Source of the DNA: Chitinivorax tropicus
GTDB taxonomy: Bacteria > Pseudomonadota > Gammaproteobacteria > Burkholderiales > SCOH01
Direction: 5' to 3'
Length of the DNA stretch: 64,000 nucleotides
Assembly (NCBI RefSeq): GCF_014202905.1
Contig: NZ_JACHHY010000005.1
Location: 142,425 to 206,424, forward strand
A model generated the notes under the pieces. It searched no databases. It saw only the letters and a program-made list of their open reading frames with translations, and was not told the DNA's origin. The translations under genes were made by a program, and so were the position numbers. Positions within the stretch are counted from its first letter, which is position 1. The number at the start of each line of letters is the position of its first letter. Positions 1 through 9,182 of the stretch are shown here, piece after piece.

Positions 1-330
1 GAGATTGGCATCATCAGGCGGGTGATGAATGAACAGAGCGAATCGCATCAATTCATCGGCGTTGAGCTGCTGGGTGCGCGGGCAGAGCCGCTGATCGTGC
101 GCGGTGGGGTGGCTTTGGCACCCAGCGCACGCGGCCAGACTGGGTTGTTGATCAGCGCATCGGATAACCAGGTTGCCGATCAGCTGGCCTTGATTGTGCC
201 CTATTCAGCCTATTGCCAAGGGGCAGAGTTGACTGTCGAACTCGATCAGCGGCAAGTCCGGTTCCGGATGAAGGAGACGTTGATCAAAGGCGACCATTGG
301 TTGATGGCAGCAGCCGACAGATTGGGATAA
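1..330 (+). CDS. C-terminal part of a beta-rich (PilZ-like?) protein, 5' end outside window
   Basis: The frame is open from base 1 to the TAA at 328-330, so this is the tail of a longer gene. A GTG at 22 and ATG at 25 exist but have no good ribosome-binding site, and the reading upstream of them (EIGIIRRV) continues sensibly. The segment from IGIIRRV through FIGVELL matches the C-terminal part of the next gene (IGRVARI...VGIELL) in spacing and character, so the two are probably tandem paralogues. The repeated short hydrophobic strands and glycines suggest a small beta-barrel such as PilZ, but the RxxxR and DxSxxG cyclic-di-GMP motifs are not clearly present. The function is unknown. Confidence 0.7.
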   Translation, partial: EIGIIRRVMNEQSESHQFIGVELLGARAEPLIVRGGVALAPSARGQTGLLISASDNQVADQLALIVPYSAYCQGAELTVELDQRQVRFRMKETLIKGDHWLMAAADRLG

Positions 331-336
331 GTATTC

Positions 337-1908
337 ATGAGCGAGACCAAGACCAAAACGGCGGATTCTGGGCTGCGGCGTTTTCTGCGGGCGGTGCTGC
401 GCAAGACAGATGTCAATGTCCGGGTGACCGATCTGCGCAGCGCGACCGAGCTGATTGAAGAGTTGCGCGAGCAGGATGCCCTGCAGGCGTTGCGGGAAAT
501 ACACAGCGCACTGGTTGACCTCAATGGCCTGGATTGGCTGGGCCTCAAGGAGCGCATCCGCACCACTCAATATCTGGATGACAAATCCCGCCCGTTGTCA
601 GACGAAGTGATTGCTCGCTTGTTTGCACCTGGCGCGGCAGATGCCTACTTGCTGAAAGCCTTGCCGGTAGTGACGCAGTCATGGAGCGAGTTGAGCACCT
701 CATACCAGCGTTGTCTGGCCCAATTCGAAAAGGATGGCGGACATGCCGAGCAGGTGCTGGTGGTCAGCTCCCGAGCCATGGCGCTGACCTGCTACATGCT
801 CGAATGCATGTTGTACCGGCACTACGAGGTGGGCGAGTCAACTTGGCGGTTGCTGCATGGTGCTTACCGCTTGGCGGAAAAGCATCAGGTAGTGGGCAAG
901 CGTGAGTCGGAAACCGCCTTGACCCCTGGCCAGTGGCTGATGGTTGCGCACCTATTGGCGCGTATTCCCTATGGCCGGATGCTGCCGCAAGAAGTCCGTG
1001 CGGTGGCGGAATGGCTGCGGCAGGCGGTGAGCATGTGTCAATTGACGACCGGGATCAATGTCAGACGCGATGCGCTGTGCGTTGATCTGCATTTGAATGA
1101 GATGGCGCAGGGTGCGCGGCGCATCCTACAAAGTGAAGGGCATCGTGGCCTGGTCACGGACAAGTTGATGCAGGCTTGGTTGAAAAGCCCACCCTTGTCA
1201 GGGCGCCCGGTGCAATGGAAGGAAATCGTGCTGGACATCGGTTTTGCATGGAGTGGCAAACCGCGAGCATTCCGGCGCCGGGCGCAGCGTGAAAAGATGC
1301 AACGTGAAGTGTTGTTGCGTCATGGTGTCAACGATGTGCTGGCATTGTTGAAAAGCCCGGATGCGGCCCTGATGGAAAAATCCAACCATGAGCGTTACTC
1401 CTTTGAAAGCTGGTTTGGTGAGGAAGGTGGCATGGATGCACCCGATCCACGTGAGAAAGCCCAGCCAGGTTCATTGCTGATCGACCAGAGTGCCATCGGC
1501 GTCGCGATCCGGTTCCCCCGGCAGGATCGCTACGATGTACCTGTGGGCGAGTTGGTCGGCATCTATTCGGCTGGAGATGCCGCACCACGGATCGGTCGGG
1601 TTGCCCGCATCAACCGGCGGCTGAGCGGTGACATCGAGGTCGGTATCGAGCTGTTGGCGCTGCATGCCATGCCGATCGTGGTGCAGGACCCACAGACCAA
1701 GGTACGATTCGAGGCCATCCATGTGGCGCAGTCTGCCAACCCACTGTTTTCGGGCTGCTTGTTGCTACCCGCGACCCGAACAGGTATTGATGGTGTCTTC
1801 CTGGTGACCTTGGGCAACGGGGTGTTCAAGGCGCGGGTTGCTGCCGATGCCACCGTCAGCAATGCACGATTTGTGGTCTGCAAGCTGGAGAAGCTGGGTA
1901 TCGCCTGA
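337..1908 (+). CDS. Hypothetical protein with helical body and C-terminal beta-barrel-like module
   Basis: A 523-residue protein starting at ATG 337, six bases after the previous stop, so probably co-transcribed with it. Residues 1 to about 330 are mostly helical, without signal peptide or membrane segment, and include a basic stretch near 310-330 (FRRRAQREKMQR). The C-terminal ~150 residues are beta-rich, with an RIGRVARINRR...VGIELL pattern shared with the gene before. This resembles cytoplasmic betaproteobacterial proteins carrying a PilZ-like domain, which would fit the several cyclic-di-GMP enzymes elsewhere in the window, but the canonical ligand motifs are not convincing. I do not recognise the family with certainty. 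Confidence 0.75.
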   Translation: MSETKTKTADSGLRRFLRAVLRKTDVNVRVTDLRSATELIEELREQDALQALREIHSALVDLNGLDWLGLKERIRTTQYLDDKSRPLSDEVIARLFAPGAADAYLLKALPVVTQSWSELSTSYQRCLAQFEKDGGHAEQVLVVSSRAMALTCYMLECMLYRHYEVGESTWRLLHGAYRLAEKHQVVGKRESETALTPGQWLMVAHLLARIPYGRMLPQEVRAVAEWLRQAVSMCQLTTGINVRRDALCVDLHLNEMAQGARRILQSEGHRGLVTDKLMQAWLKSPPLSGRPVQWKEIVLDIGFAWSGKPRAFRRRAQREKMQREVLLRHGVNDVLALLKSPDAALMEKSNHERYSFESWFGEEGGMDAPDPREKAQPGSLLIDQSAIGVAIRFPRQDRYDVPVGELVGIYSAGDAAPRIGRVARINRRLSGDIEVGIELLALHAMPIVVQDPQTKVRFEAIHVAQSANPLFSGCLLLPATRTGIDGVFLVTLGNGVFKARVAADATVSNARFVVCKLEKLGIA

Positions 1909-1953
1909 CAGCGTGGGGGCCAGCAATGCGGTGGTGCCTGGGGCGATCAACGG

Positions 1954-3999
1954 CTATTCCTCATCGTTGGCATGGTGTTGGTATTCATGGGCCAGCCGGG
2001 CCTGCACCTCGGTGGGCACAGCGTCATATTGGGCCAGCGCCATGACATAAGACCCTCTGCCTGCGGTCATCGATTTAAGCCGGGCTGGGTAGTTGCTCAG
2101 CTCCGACAAGGGCACCTGCCCCCAGATCGATGCCATGCCCTGTGCCTGGGATTGGGTACCCATCACATGGCCACGTCGGCTGGTCAGATCAGCAGTGATG
2201 TCGCCCAGATTCGCTTCCGGACAGGTGATCTCCACCCTGACCACTGGCTCCAGCACGATGGGGCGTGCCGCCTTGATGGCGTCGATCATGGCTTTGCGAC
2301 CCGCCATTTGAAAGGCGATGTCTTTCGAATCGACGGAGTGGTGTTTGCCGTCATAGACAGTCACCTTGAGATCGACCACCGGACAGCCCGACAGCGGGCC
2401 GCCTTCGAGCACACTGCGCACGCCTTTTTCGACCGAGGGGATGAATTGCCCCGGAATCACGCCCCCTTTCACTTCATCGACAAAGACAAAGCCCTGCCCG
2501 CGCGGCTGTGGCTCGACACGTAACATCACCTCCCCAAACTGGCCGGCGCCTCCGGTCTGCTTCTTATGTCGATGATGGCCTTCGGCGGCTTGGGTGATGG
2601 TTTCGCAGTATGGGATGCGGGGTGGCTGGGTGGTGATCTCCAGGCGATGCTGCTGGGTCATTTTGTCGAGCACGACGCGCATGTGCAGCTCACCCAAGCC
2701 GCGAATCACAGTCTCATGCGTGTGGGCAAGCTGCTCGACCTGAAAGCATGGGTCCTCCTGTTGCAATTTGTGCAGTACCTCTGCGATGCGCTGTTCATCA
2801 CCCCGGCGCTTGGGCTCGATGGCCAGGCCGAACATAGGGGCGGGGAAGGTCAGGGGCTGCAGGTGGATGTGGTCCTCGTCATGTGAGTCATGCAGCACCG
2901 CGTCGAACACCAGCTCCTCCACCTTGGCCACGGCGCCCAGCTCGCCGGGGATCAGCTGCTCGACTTCGACATAGTGTTTGCCCTGCACCTTGAACAGATG
3001 CCCGACTTTGAAAGGCTTGCGGCCATCACCAACGAACAGTTGGCTATCCTTGCTTATGGTGCCCTGATGGACGCGAAATACCCCCATCTTGCCAACAAAT
3101 GGGTCCATGACCACCTTGAACACATGGGCCAGCACATGTCCACTGGGGTCAGCGGTGGCGCGAAACGGCTGGGCTGCGTTGCCTTCACCCTTCAGAAACA
3201 AAGGCGGGTTGCCCTCCCGAGGGTGGGGGGCGAGCCTGACCAGCACATCCAGCAAGGCGTCGATACCCACACCTGTGCGGCTGGATGTGAAACAGACCGG
3301 GATGATGTGACCCTCCCGCAATGCCTGTTCGAATGGGGCGTGCAGTTGCTCTGGTGCAATGTCACCCTGTTCGAGATAGGTCGCCATCAGTGCTTCATCC
3401 ACCTCGACCACTTGATCGACCAGTGCGCGATGGGCCTCGGCCACCGAGGAGAAATCCGCATCCCCCGCCGGGTTGAAGAAACAATCCACCACAGCAGTTG
3501 CGGACTGGGCGGGCAGATTGATCGGCAGTACCTCTTTGCCAAAGGCGGCCTGTAGCTGTGCCAGCAAACCCGGCAGATCAACCCGCTCGGCGTCCATCTT
3601 GTTGATGATGATCATCCGGCATAGCTTCCGCTCAGCTGCCCAGGCCATCATGCGAGATGTATTCAGCTCGATGCCATTCACGGCATTGACGACGATGAGC
3701 GCCGTATCCACCGCTGCCAACGCGCAGATGGCATGCCCGATGAAGTCAGGGTAGCCGGGGGTGTCGATCATCTCGATGGCTGCCTGTTGATGGGTGAAAT
3801 GCACCAGCGATGCCTGTAAAGAGTGCCGATACTCGCGCTCCATCGGATCGAAATCACAGACCGTGTCGCCTCGTTCCACGGTGCCGACCCCGCCAATGGC
3901 GCCCGCACGATGCAACAGCATCTCTGCCAGTGTGGTTTTGCCGACATCAAAGTGGCCGACCAGGGCCACACTACGAATCGCTTCCACATTGCGAGCCAT
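1954..3999 (-). CDS. EF-G paralogue (FusA2/EF-G-like translation GTPase)
   Basis: 681 residues with the complete EF-G domain order. G1 is GHFDVGKTT at 15-23 and G4 is NKMD at 133-136; then come domain II, and domains III-V with the C-terminal QGMASIWGQVPLSELSNYP segment. The ATG at 3999 is chosen because conserved sequence begins there; the frame runs 46 codons further upstream without similarity. G3 reads DTPGYPDF, so the His that activates water in translational GTPases is Tyr83. The switch I sequence is EREYRHSL instead of an ERGITI-type motif. These changes are typical of the EF-G2 side family rather than the essential EF-G. No str-operon ribosomal genes are adjacent. Its role is unknown; canonical translocation is unlikely. 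Confidence 0.9.
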   Translation of the reverse strand: MARNVEAIRSVALVGHFDVGKTTLAEMLLHRAGAIGGVGTVERGDTVCDFDPMEREYRHSLQASLVHFTHQQAAIEMIDTPGYPDFIGHAICALAAVDTALIVVNAVNGIELNTSRMMAWAAERKLCRMIIINKMDAERVDLPGLLAQLQAAFGKEVLPINLPAQSATAVVDCFFNPAGDADFSSVAEAHRALVDQVVEVDEALMATYLEQGDIAPEQLHAPFEQALREGHIIPVCFTSSRTGVGIDALLDVLVRLAPHPREGNPPLFLKGEGNAAQPFRATADPSGHVLAHVFKVVMDPFVGKMGVFRVHQGTISKDSQLFVGDGRKPFKVGHLFKVQGKHYVEVEQLIPGELGAVAKVEELVFDAVLHDSHDEDHIHLQPLTFPAPMFGLAIEPKRRGDEQRIAEVLHKLQQEDPCFQVEQLAHTHETVIRGLGELHMRVVLDKMTQQHRLEITTQPPRIPYCETITQAAEGHHRHKKQTGGAGQFGEVMLRVEPQPRGQGFVFVDEVKGGVIPGQFIPSVEKGVRSVLEGGPLSGCPVVDLKVTVYDGKHHSVDSKDIAFQMAGRKAMIDAIKAARPIVLEPVVRVEITCPEANLGDITADLTSRRGHVMGTQSQAQGMASIWGQVPLSELSNYPARLKSMTAGRGSYVMALAQYDAVPTEVQARLAHEYQHHANDEE

Positions 4000-4214
4000 G
4001 GTGACGCTTTCAAGGGGTGAGCATGGTTTCACTATAGCCGGACTCACGCACCAGCGCTGCTTGCGTGCTGATGTCGAAAGCCAACCCGCACAGATAGGTC
4101 GGTTGACGGGTTGGTTTTCCGCTATGATGCACGGCATTCCATGCGCCGCCGGTCGTCAACCCATCCGAGACTGGCAGGCGTTCGGCCAAACTGATGATAG
4201 CAAGGTGTGATGTT

Positions 4215-5516
4215 GTGTCTGATCTGATCGTACATGGCGGAACCCCACTCAATGGTCGCATTGAGCCTTCCGCCAACAAGAATGCTGTTCTACCCATTTT
4301 ATGCGCCACGCTGTTGACGACTGAGCCGATCACATTGCATCGGCTGCCGAACATCACCGATGTGCGCAAAATTCTGGACGTCTTCCGCTCCATCGGCAGC
4401 CAGATCGATGGTGAGATCGAGTCCGGTACACTGACCATTTGCCATGCCCAGGCCCACTTTGATGAATCACGTCACCGATTGCCTGAGGAGATGCGCTCAT
4501 CCATCATGCTAGTGCCGCCGTTGTTGCATCGATTCGGCGTGGCCCGTATCGAGAACGACGTGCAGGGCTGTACCCTGGGCGCTCGTGAAATCGATCCCCA
4601 TGTCGAGGTGTTCAAGGGTTTTGGCGCAGCCATCGAGCAATCCCACGGCTCGCTGATCGCCCGTAGCCCGCAGCAGCTGGCTGCGCACCAGCACTGGCTT
4701 GACTATGCCTCGGTGACCACCAGCGAGAATTTTGCCATGTGCGCGGTGTTGGCCGATGGACAGTCCACGTTGGTCAATGCCGCTTGCGAGCCGCATGTAC
4801 AGGAGTTCTGCGGCTTCCTGCAATTGATGGGGGCACAGATCGACGGGGTAGGCACCTCCAAGCTGGTCATCCAAGGGGTCGAGCAGTTGCGGGGCGTGGA
4901 ATACACTTTCGTCGAGGACTATCACGAAGTGGTGACCTTCCTGGCACTGGGCGCGATCACCGGCGGCTCGGTGTCGGTCAGAAACACCGCCTATGAGCAT
5001 TTTCCGTTGATCACGCGTACTTTCCGCAAGTTCGGGATCGAGCTGAGCCACCAAAATGGCTACACCACCAGCTTCGCCCCCAATGGGTTGATCGTTGAAG
5101 AACCCTTCACCAAGAATATCCTGCAGAAAGTCGAAGCCGCCCCCTGGCCTTATTTCCCAGTCGATCTGCTGCCCATCTTCATCGCCTTGGGCGCACGGGC
5201 ATCGGGCAGCGCCTTGTTCTGGAACAAGGTCTATGACGGGGCATTGGGCTGGACCGCTGAGCTGGGTAAATTCGGCGCCCATGTCTTCCAGTCCGATCCG
5301 CATCGGGTGATCACCTTTGGCGGCAAGACATTGAGACCTGCTGAAGTCGAAAGCCCCTATATCATCCGTGTGGCCATCGCCTTGTTGATGTTGGCTGCCA
5401 GTATCGAAGGCCGATCCATCATCCGCAACGCATCACCAATCAGACGAGCCCATCCTGGCTTCGTGGAAAACCTGGTCAAGCTGGGTGCGAACATTGAATG
5501 GACTGAGTCGGACTGA
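4215..5516 (+). CDS. MurA-like enolpyruvyl transferase paralogue
   Basis: 433 residues of the UDP-N-acetylglucosamine 1-carboxyvinyltransferase (EPSP synthase-like) family. This enzyme moves enolpyruvate from PEP to UDP-GlcNAc in the first committed step of peptidoglycan synthesis. K22-N23 (SANKNAVLPIL), R94 (EEMRSSI), Cys119 in GCTLGAREID and the Asp of FPVDLLPIF are kept. Sequence around the active-site loop and the C-terminal PYIIRVAIALLMLAAS differs clearly from housekeeping MurA. GTG 4215 is preferred because AAGGTG lies seven bases upstream and MurA proteins begin with a similar xDLIVHGG; ATG 4194 is the alternative. It is not next to the usual betaproteobacterial bolA/hisG cluster, so this is probably a second copy, perhaps with a modified substrate or fosfomycin sensitivity. 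Confidence 0.88.
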   Translation: MSDLIVHGGTPLNGRIEPSANKNAVLPILCATLLTTEPITLHRLPNITDVRKILDVFRSIGSQIDGEIESGTLTICHAQAHFDESRHRLPEEMRSSIMLVPPLLHRFGVARIENDVQGCTLGAREIDPHVEVFKGFGAAIEQSHGSLIARSPQQLAAHQHWLDYASVTTSENFAMCAVLADGQSTLVNAACEPHVQEFCGFLQLMGAQIDGVGTSKLVIQGVEQLRGVEYTFVEDYHEVVTFLALGAITGGSVSVRNTAYEHFPLITRTFRKFGIELSHQNGYTTSFAPNGLIVEEPFTKNILQKVEAAPWPYFPVDLLPIFIALGARASGSALFWNKVYDGALGWTAELGKFGAHVFQSDPHRVITFGGKTLRPAEVESPYIIRVAIALLMLAASIEGRSIIRNASPIRRAHPGFVENLVKLGANIEWTESD

Positions 5517-5611
5517 CCGGCGCCGTGCCTGATTCAGTGCTGACCCATCTCTGGCGCTGCCCATGGCGCGACTGCGGGATGGGTTGGCCGCCCAACGGAT
5601 GGCCACCGCGC

Positions 5612-5989
5612 CTAGCCTGATTTGACGAAGCAATCGCGGCATATCCAATCAGACAGCAAATAGCTCTTCACCTGCTTATAGGTCGTGCGATTGCGATAGA
5701 TGATCGCTTTGCCGCAGTTGCCACAGTGGGTATGCTCCCCCGCTGCCGTGCAATAGTGGCCGACCACCTTATGGATGGCTTTCACATCCAAGCCGAATTC
5801 ATTGGCCAGCTGCTCGATGGCGTAGTGGAAGTGAGGTGGGTTGATCACCAGCCAGTATTTCTGGCACAGATCAACCGCGCCGGGCTCTTGGCTGTTGAAT
5901 TTCAAGATGATGTCCGCTGCGGCTGACATCACTTGTGGATCGGCCCTGTCTGGCTCAAGGGCATCGGGTGGCGGGTGTCCAGTGTTCAT
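5612..5989 (-). CDS. Small zinc-ribbon protein, unknown function
   Basis: 125 residues, cytoplasmic. The ATG at 5989 is supported by AAGGA six bases upstream; an upstream in-frame ATG at 6085 lacks this. The C-terminal third carries two CxxC knuckles, C89/C92 (HCGNCGK) and C117/C120 (WICRDCF), separated by 24 residues, which suggests one structural zinc. His residues cluster just before (HFHYAIEQL, GHYCTAAGEHTH). The middle (FGLDVKAIHKVVGHY) looks helical. No recognised family. It converges with the murA-like gene and has no obvious operon partner. Confidence 0.72.
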   Translation of the reverse strand: MNTGHPPPDALEPDRADPQVMSAAADIILKFNSQEPGAVDLCQKYWLVINPPHFHYAIEQLANEFGLDVKAIHKVVGHYCTAAGEHTHCGNCGKAIIYRNRTTYKQVKSYLLSDWICRDCFVKSG

Positions 5990-6314
5990 GGGGATTCCTT
6001 GTCTGTGCCGTGGCCATGAAATCATGTCAACAGAGCCCAGCCAAAGTCTCGGTGGGCTTCGAAGCAAGGTATTGTTTCCAATCACTTATAGCGCCCACTA
6101 TATCACGCACTGGTTGCCCCAGCCTGCCGGGTGTCGGGTGGGGCATTGATGCGGGGGCCGCCTGCTCCGGTGTTGTCGCTGGCATGGGCGGGAGCCTGCC
6201 TGGCCGCACATCACGGTAACGTAGTCGTTTTGCAATCCATGGATAAGCTGTTGCGGGATGCCCTCTGGCGGGATTCATGCCATGATGTGTCAAGGCAACA
6301 TGAAGGAGATGGCG

Positions 6315-8093
6315 ATGACGAATGCACGTTCCCCCGATCCCGCTTCCCTGGCCATGCAGTGGCAGGATGTCATGCAACGCAGCCAGCGGATGTTGGCCGA
6401 CTTTCTGTCGCGGCAGGATCAAGAACAATTCAGTGTGCTCGACCCGACCATGGTCGGGCGACTGATGCAGGATTGGTCGCGCCAGTGGTTGGCCCACCCG
6501 CAGCAAGCGTGGCAACAGCAAATGGCATTCTGGCAGGATGCGGCAGCGCTCTGGCGACAGTCATTTGAGCATTGGGCGTTGCAAGCCAAAGTCGAGCCGG
6601 TGGTGGCACCTATGCAGGGCGACAAGCGCTTCAAGGATGAGACCTGGGCACAACATGCGGTGTTCGACTTCATCAAGCAATCCTATCTGTTGACTGCCAA
6701 CCATGCGTTGGCTGCCGTGGAGCACACAGAGGGGCTGGATGGGCACACCCGTAAGCAGGTTGCGTTCTACATGCGGCAATTTGTCGATGCCATGTCGCCC
6801 ACCAATTTTGCTGCCACCAATCCGCAAGTGATCAAGGAAACCCTGGAAACCAATGGTGAGAATCTGATCCAGGGTTTGCGTCATCTGCTGGATGACCTGG
6901 AACGGGGAAATGGCCGGCTGGCAACCCGGATGACTGACCTCTCGGCATTCAGGCTGGGTGAGAACATTGCCACCACCCCCGGCAAGGTTGTCTTCCAGAA
7001 TGCGCTGATGCAGTTGATCCAATACGCCCCGAGTACGGAAAAGGTTTTTCAACGGCCTTTGTTGGTGATTCCACCTTGGATCAACAAGTACTACATTCTG
7101 GATCTGAAGCCCAAGAACTCACTGATCAAATGGGCGGTGGATCAGGGGCATACGGTATTTGTCATCAGCTGGGTCAACCCTGATGCCTCGCTACGGAACA
7201 AGCATTTCGAAGACTATATGCAAGAAGGGCCGTTGGCGGCATTGGATGCGATTCAGCAGGCAACGGGTGAAAAAGACGTCAAGGCGTTGGCATACTGTAT
7301 CGGTGGGACGCTGCTGGCCTCAACGTTGGCCTATATGGCGGCCAGACGTGATAGCCGTATCAAATCCGCCACCTTCATGACCACCTTGATGGATTTCTCG
7401 GACATCGGTGAGCTGGAAGTCTTTGTCGATGAGGCACAGATTGCCCGTCTGGAAGCCTATATGGACAAGAAAGGCTATCTGGAAGGGCATCAGATGGCGG
7501 AGGTCTTCAATCTGTTGCGTGAAAATGACCTGATCTGGTCATTTGTCATCAACAACTACCTGATGGGCCGCGAGCCCATGGCGTTTGATCTGTTGTACTG
7601 GAATTCAGACTCCACCCGCATGCCAGCTGCCATGCATGGGTTCTACCTGCGCAATATGTACCTGTACAACCGCTTGCGTGAGCCGGCAGGTATCACGCTG
7701 GCTGGTGTGCCCATCGACCTGCGTAAGATCAAAACCCCTGCATATTGGATATCGACCCGCGAGGACCATATTGCCCCCTGGAAGACCACCTATCTCGGCA
7801 CGCGCCTGCTGACCGGGCCCAAGCGCTTTGTCTTGGGGGGATCAGGCCACATCGCCGGCATTGTGAACCCACCCAGCGCCAATAAATATGGCTACATGAC
7901 CAATGAGGTGATCTGCGAGACGGCAGAGGAATGGCTGCAAGATGCCCAGGCACATGAAGGCTCGTGGTGGCAGGACTGGGCGGAATGGGTCAAGCCCTTC
8001 AATGGCAAGCTGGTGGCGGCAAGAACCCCTGGTGCTGGTCAGCTGCCCGCACTGGACGATGCACCAGGCAGCTATGTCAAACTGCGTCTTTGA
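6315..8093 (+). CDS. phaC: Class I poly(3-hydroxyalkanoate) synthase
   Basis: 592 residues. It polymerises (R)-3-hydroxyacyl-CoA into polyhydroxyalkanoate at the granule surface. An N-terminal PhaC domain is followed by an alpha/beta-hydrolase core. The lipase-like box is YCIGGT with nucleophile Cys328; the catalytic Asp is D484 (REDHIAPW) and the His is H512 (GGSGHIAG), close to the numbering of the Cupriavidus necator enzyme. Length fits class I, which works without PhaE or PhaR. ATG 6315 is chosen because AAGGAG lies six bases upstream; the frame extends to 6258 without support. The usual phaA/phaB partners are not adjacent, so this copy stands alone here. Confidence 0.96.
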   Translation: MTNARSPDPASLAMQWQDVMQRSQRMLADFLSRQDQEQFSVLDPTMVGRLMQDWSRQWLAHPQQAWQQQMAFWQDAAALWRQSFEHWALQAKVEPVVAPMQGDKRFKDETWAQHAVFDFIKQSYLLTANHALAAVEHTEGLDGHTRKQVAFYMRQFVDAMSPTNFAATNPQVIKETLETNGENLIQGLRHLLDDLERGNGRLATRMTDLSAFRLGENIATTPGKVVFQNALMQLIQYAPSTEKVFQRPLLVIPPWINKYYILDLKPKNSLIKWAVDQGHTVFVISWVNPDASLRNKHFEDYMQEGPLAALDAIQQATGEKDVKALAYCIGGTLLASTLAYMAARRDSRIKSATFMTTLMDFSDIGELEVFVDEAQIARLEAYMDKKGYLEGHQMAEVFNLLRENDLIWSFVINNYLMGREPMAFDLLYWNSDSTRMPAAMHGFYLRNMYLYNRLREPAGITLAGVPIDLRKIKTPAYWISTREDHIAPWKTTYLGTRLLTGPKRFVLGGSGHIAGIVNPPSANKYGYMTNEVICETAEEWLQDAQAHEGSWWQDWAEWVKPFNGKLVAARTPGAGQLPALDDAPGSYVKLRL

Positions 8094-8186
8094 CCGTCGA
8101 TCCGACCCTGCCTAGCCAGCACCCGTCTCCGGCAGCCTTATCATTGGGGGAGTGGGATGAGGTGCGTCACCCGACCAGGATCTTGA

Positions 8187-8468
8187 TCAGGCGCCCAAGG
8201 CTTTCAGAATCGCTTCGGCATCTTCGCTGCAGTGTGCCAAGACCGCTCGGATCTTGTTGTAAACCTGTGCGGCTTCTTGCGGGTGTTTGCCAAATGGCAC
8301 CAGATTGTGATGTTTCCACCCGGCAGCGGCAATCACCCTTTTGTGGAAATCCGAGGCTGCAGTGCCGCCCCCGGCAATTTGCATCAGGGCGCGGTCGATC
8401 AATACATGGGGAAATGGGTTGCGGGAGATGGTGCCGAAATGCTCAGGTTTGACTTCATCGAATTCCAT
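8187..8468 (-). CDS. Small hypothetical protein (93 aa)
   Basis: A 93-residue soluble protein with AGGAGA placed well upstream of ATG 8468, so it is probably translated. It has no signal peptide or membrane segment. The middle contains an AAAGWKHHNLVPFGKHP stretch rich in His and aromatic residues, followed by two amphipathic helices (EAAQVYNKIRAVLAHC, EDAEAILKALGA). It converges with phaC, 93 bases apart. I do not recognise a family; a phasin is unlikely because those lack this aromatic segment. Confidence 0.6.
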   Translation of the reverse strand: MEFDEVKPEHFGTISRNPFPHVLIDRALMQIAGGGTAASDFHKRVIAAAGWKHHNLVPFGKHPQEAAQVYNKIRAVLAHCSEDAEAILKALGA

Positions 8469-8615
8469 ACCAAAATCTCCTGGTTGATGAATATATCAAA
8501 GCCTAGTTATCGACTTTTTTCCATCCTGATTTGTCGCATGTGTGAAAAAAACGGGAGGCAGGGAGCTGATCGTCATCCGGGCATTGCCCGGATCAGCTCA
8601 GCTCAACTCAACCGA

Positions 8616-9043
8616 TCAGATATTGGCAAAATTGAGATAGATCATATTGGTGTCGCAATAGCTTGAACCATCGGCATTCAACACCTGCTGGTAGTGGAGA
8701 TAATTGCCAGCAACCCCTGGGCTGTTGGTAAGGGTGACGACATCGATATTGTTGACCAGCGGGGTGCGATCTCCTGCCATATGTTGGTGCCACGCCATTC
8801 AAAGTGTAGCCCCGCTGGCAGCGGGCTGATGACGATCTTGTGGTAAAGCGTGGCAGGGTTGTTCAGGGGCACGGTGACAGGTATGGACAACGAATCGACG
8901 TGGATTGGGCAGAGTTGGTGGTACATCGTGTTTGTGTACACCGCACCAGTGAACGGCAAGGGAGCGATAGCTGCAGAAATGGCCAGTACAGAGGAATCAG
9001 CTTCATCGTTCACCGTCATGTAAAAAGTGAAATATGAGCTCAC
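8616..9043 (-). pseudogene. Beta-rich hypothetical protein split by a frameshift
   Basis: Two overlapping frames on the minus strand form one sensible protein. The first runs from GTG 9043 (or ATG 9019) through ISPLPAGLHFEWRGTNIWQEIAP. The second continues PLVNNIDVVTLTNSPG...IYLNFANI to the stop at 8616. Adding one base to the four-G run at 8761-8764 (CCCC on the coding strand) joins them as ...QEIAP-PLVNNIDVV. The product would be about 140 residues, beta-rich, with Tyr/Asn/Thr repeats like a secreted or carbohydrate-binding domain; no clear signal peptide is present. It could be a real frameshift mutation or a sequencing error in the homopolymer. Family unknown. Confidence 0.6.
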
Positions 9044-9182
9044 CCAGAAAAAGTAAGCTGGTTTTCGGGGGAATCAATATGGGCTGGCCAGTGCAAAGAA
9101 GGCTAACTGATTGAGTTGTATGTTGTAAACAATATTGGATATGTGGCAAGTAGACTGTTTTGATATGTAATTTAATTATTGT

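Noticed and set aside
1972..3555. Long plus-strand open frames opposite the EF-G paralogue
   Set aside because: They mirror the high-GC codon pattern of the minus-strand gene, have no recognisable protein and no ribosome-binding site.
4010..4438. Minus-strand frame crossing the EF-G/MurA intergenic region
   Set aside because: Half of it is antisense to the murA-like gene, and it lacks similarity and a start site.
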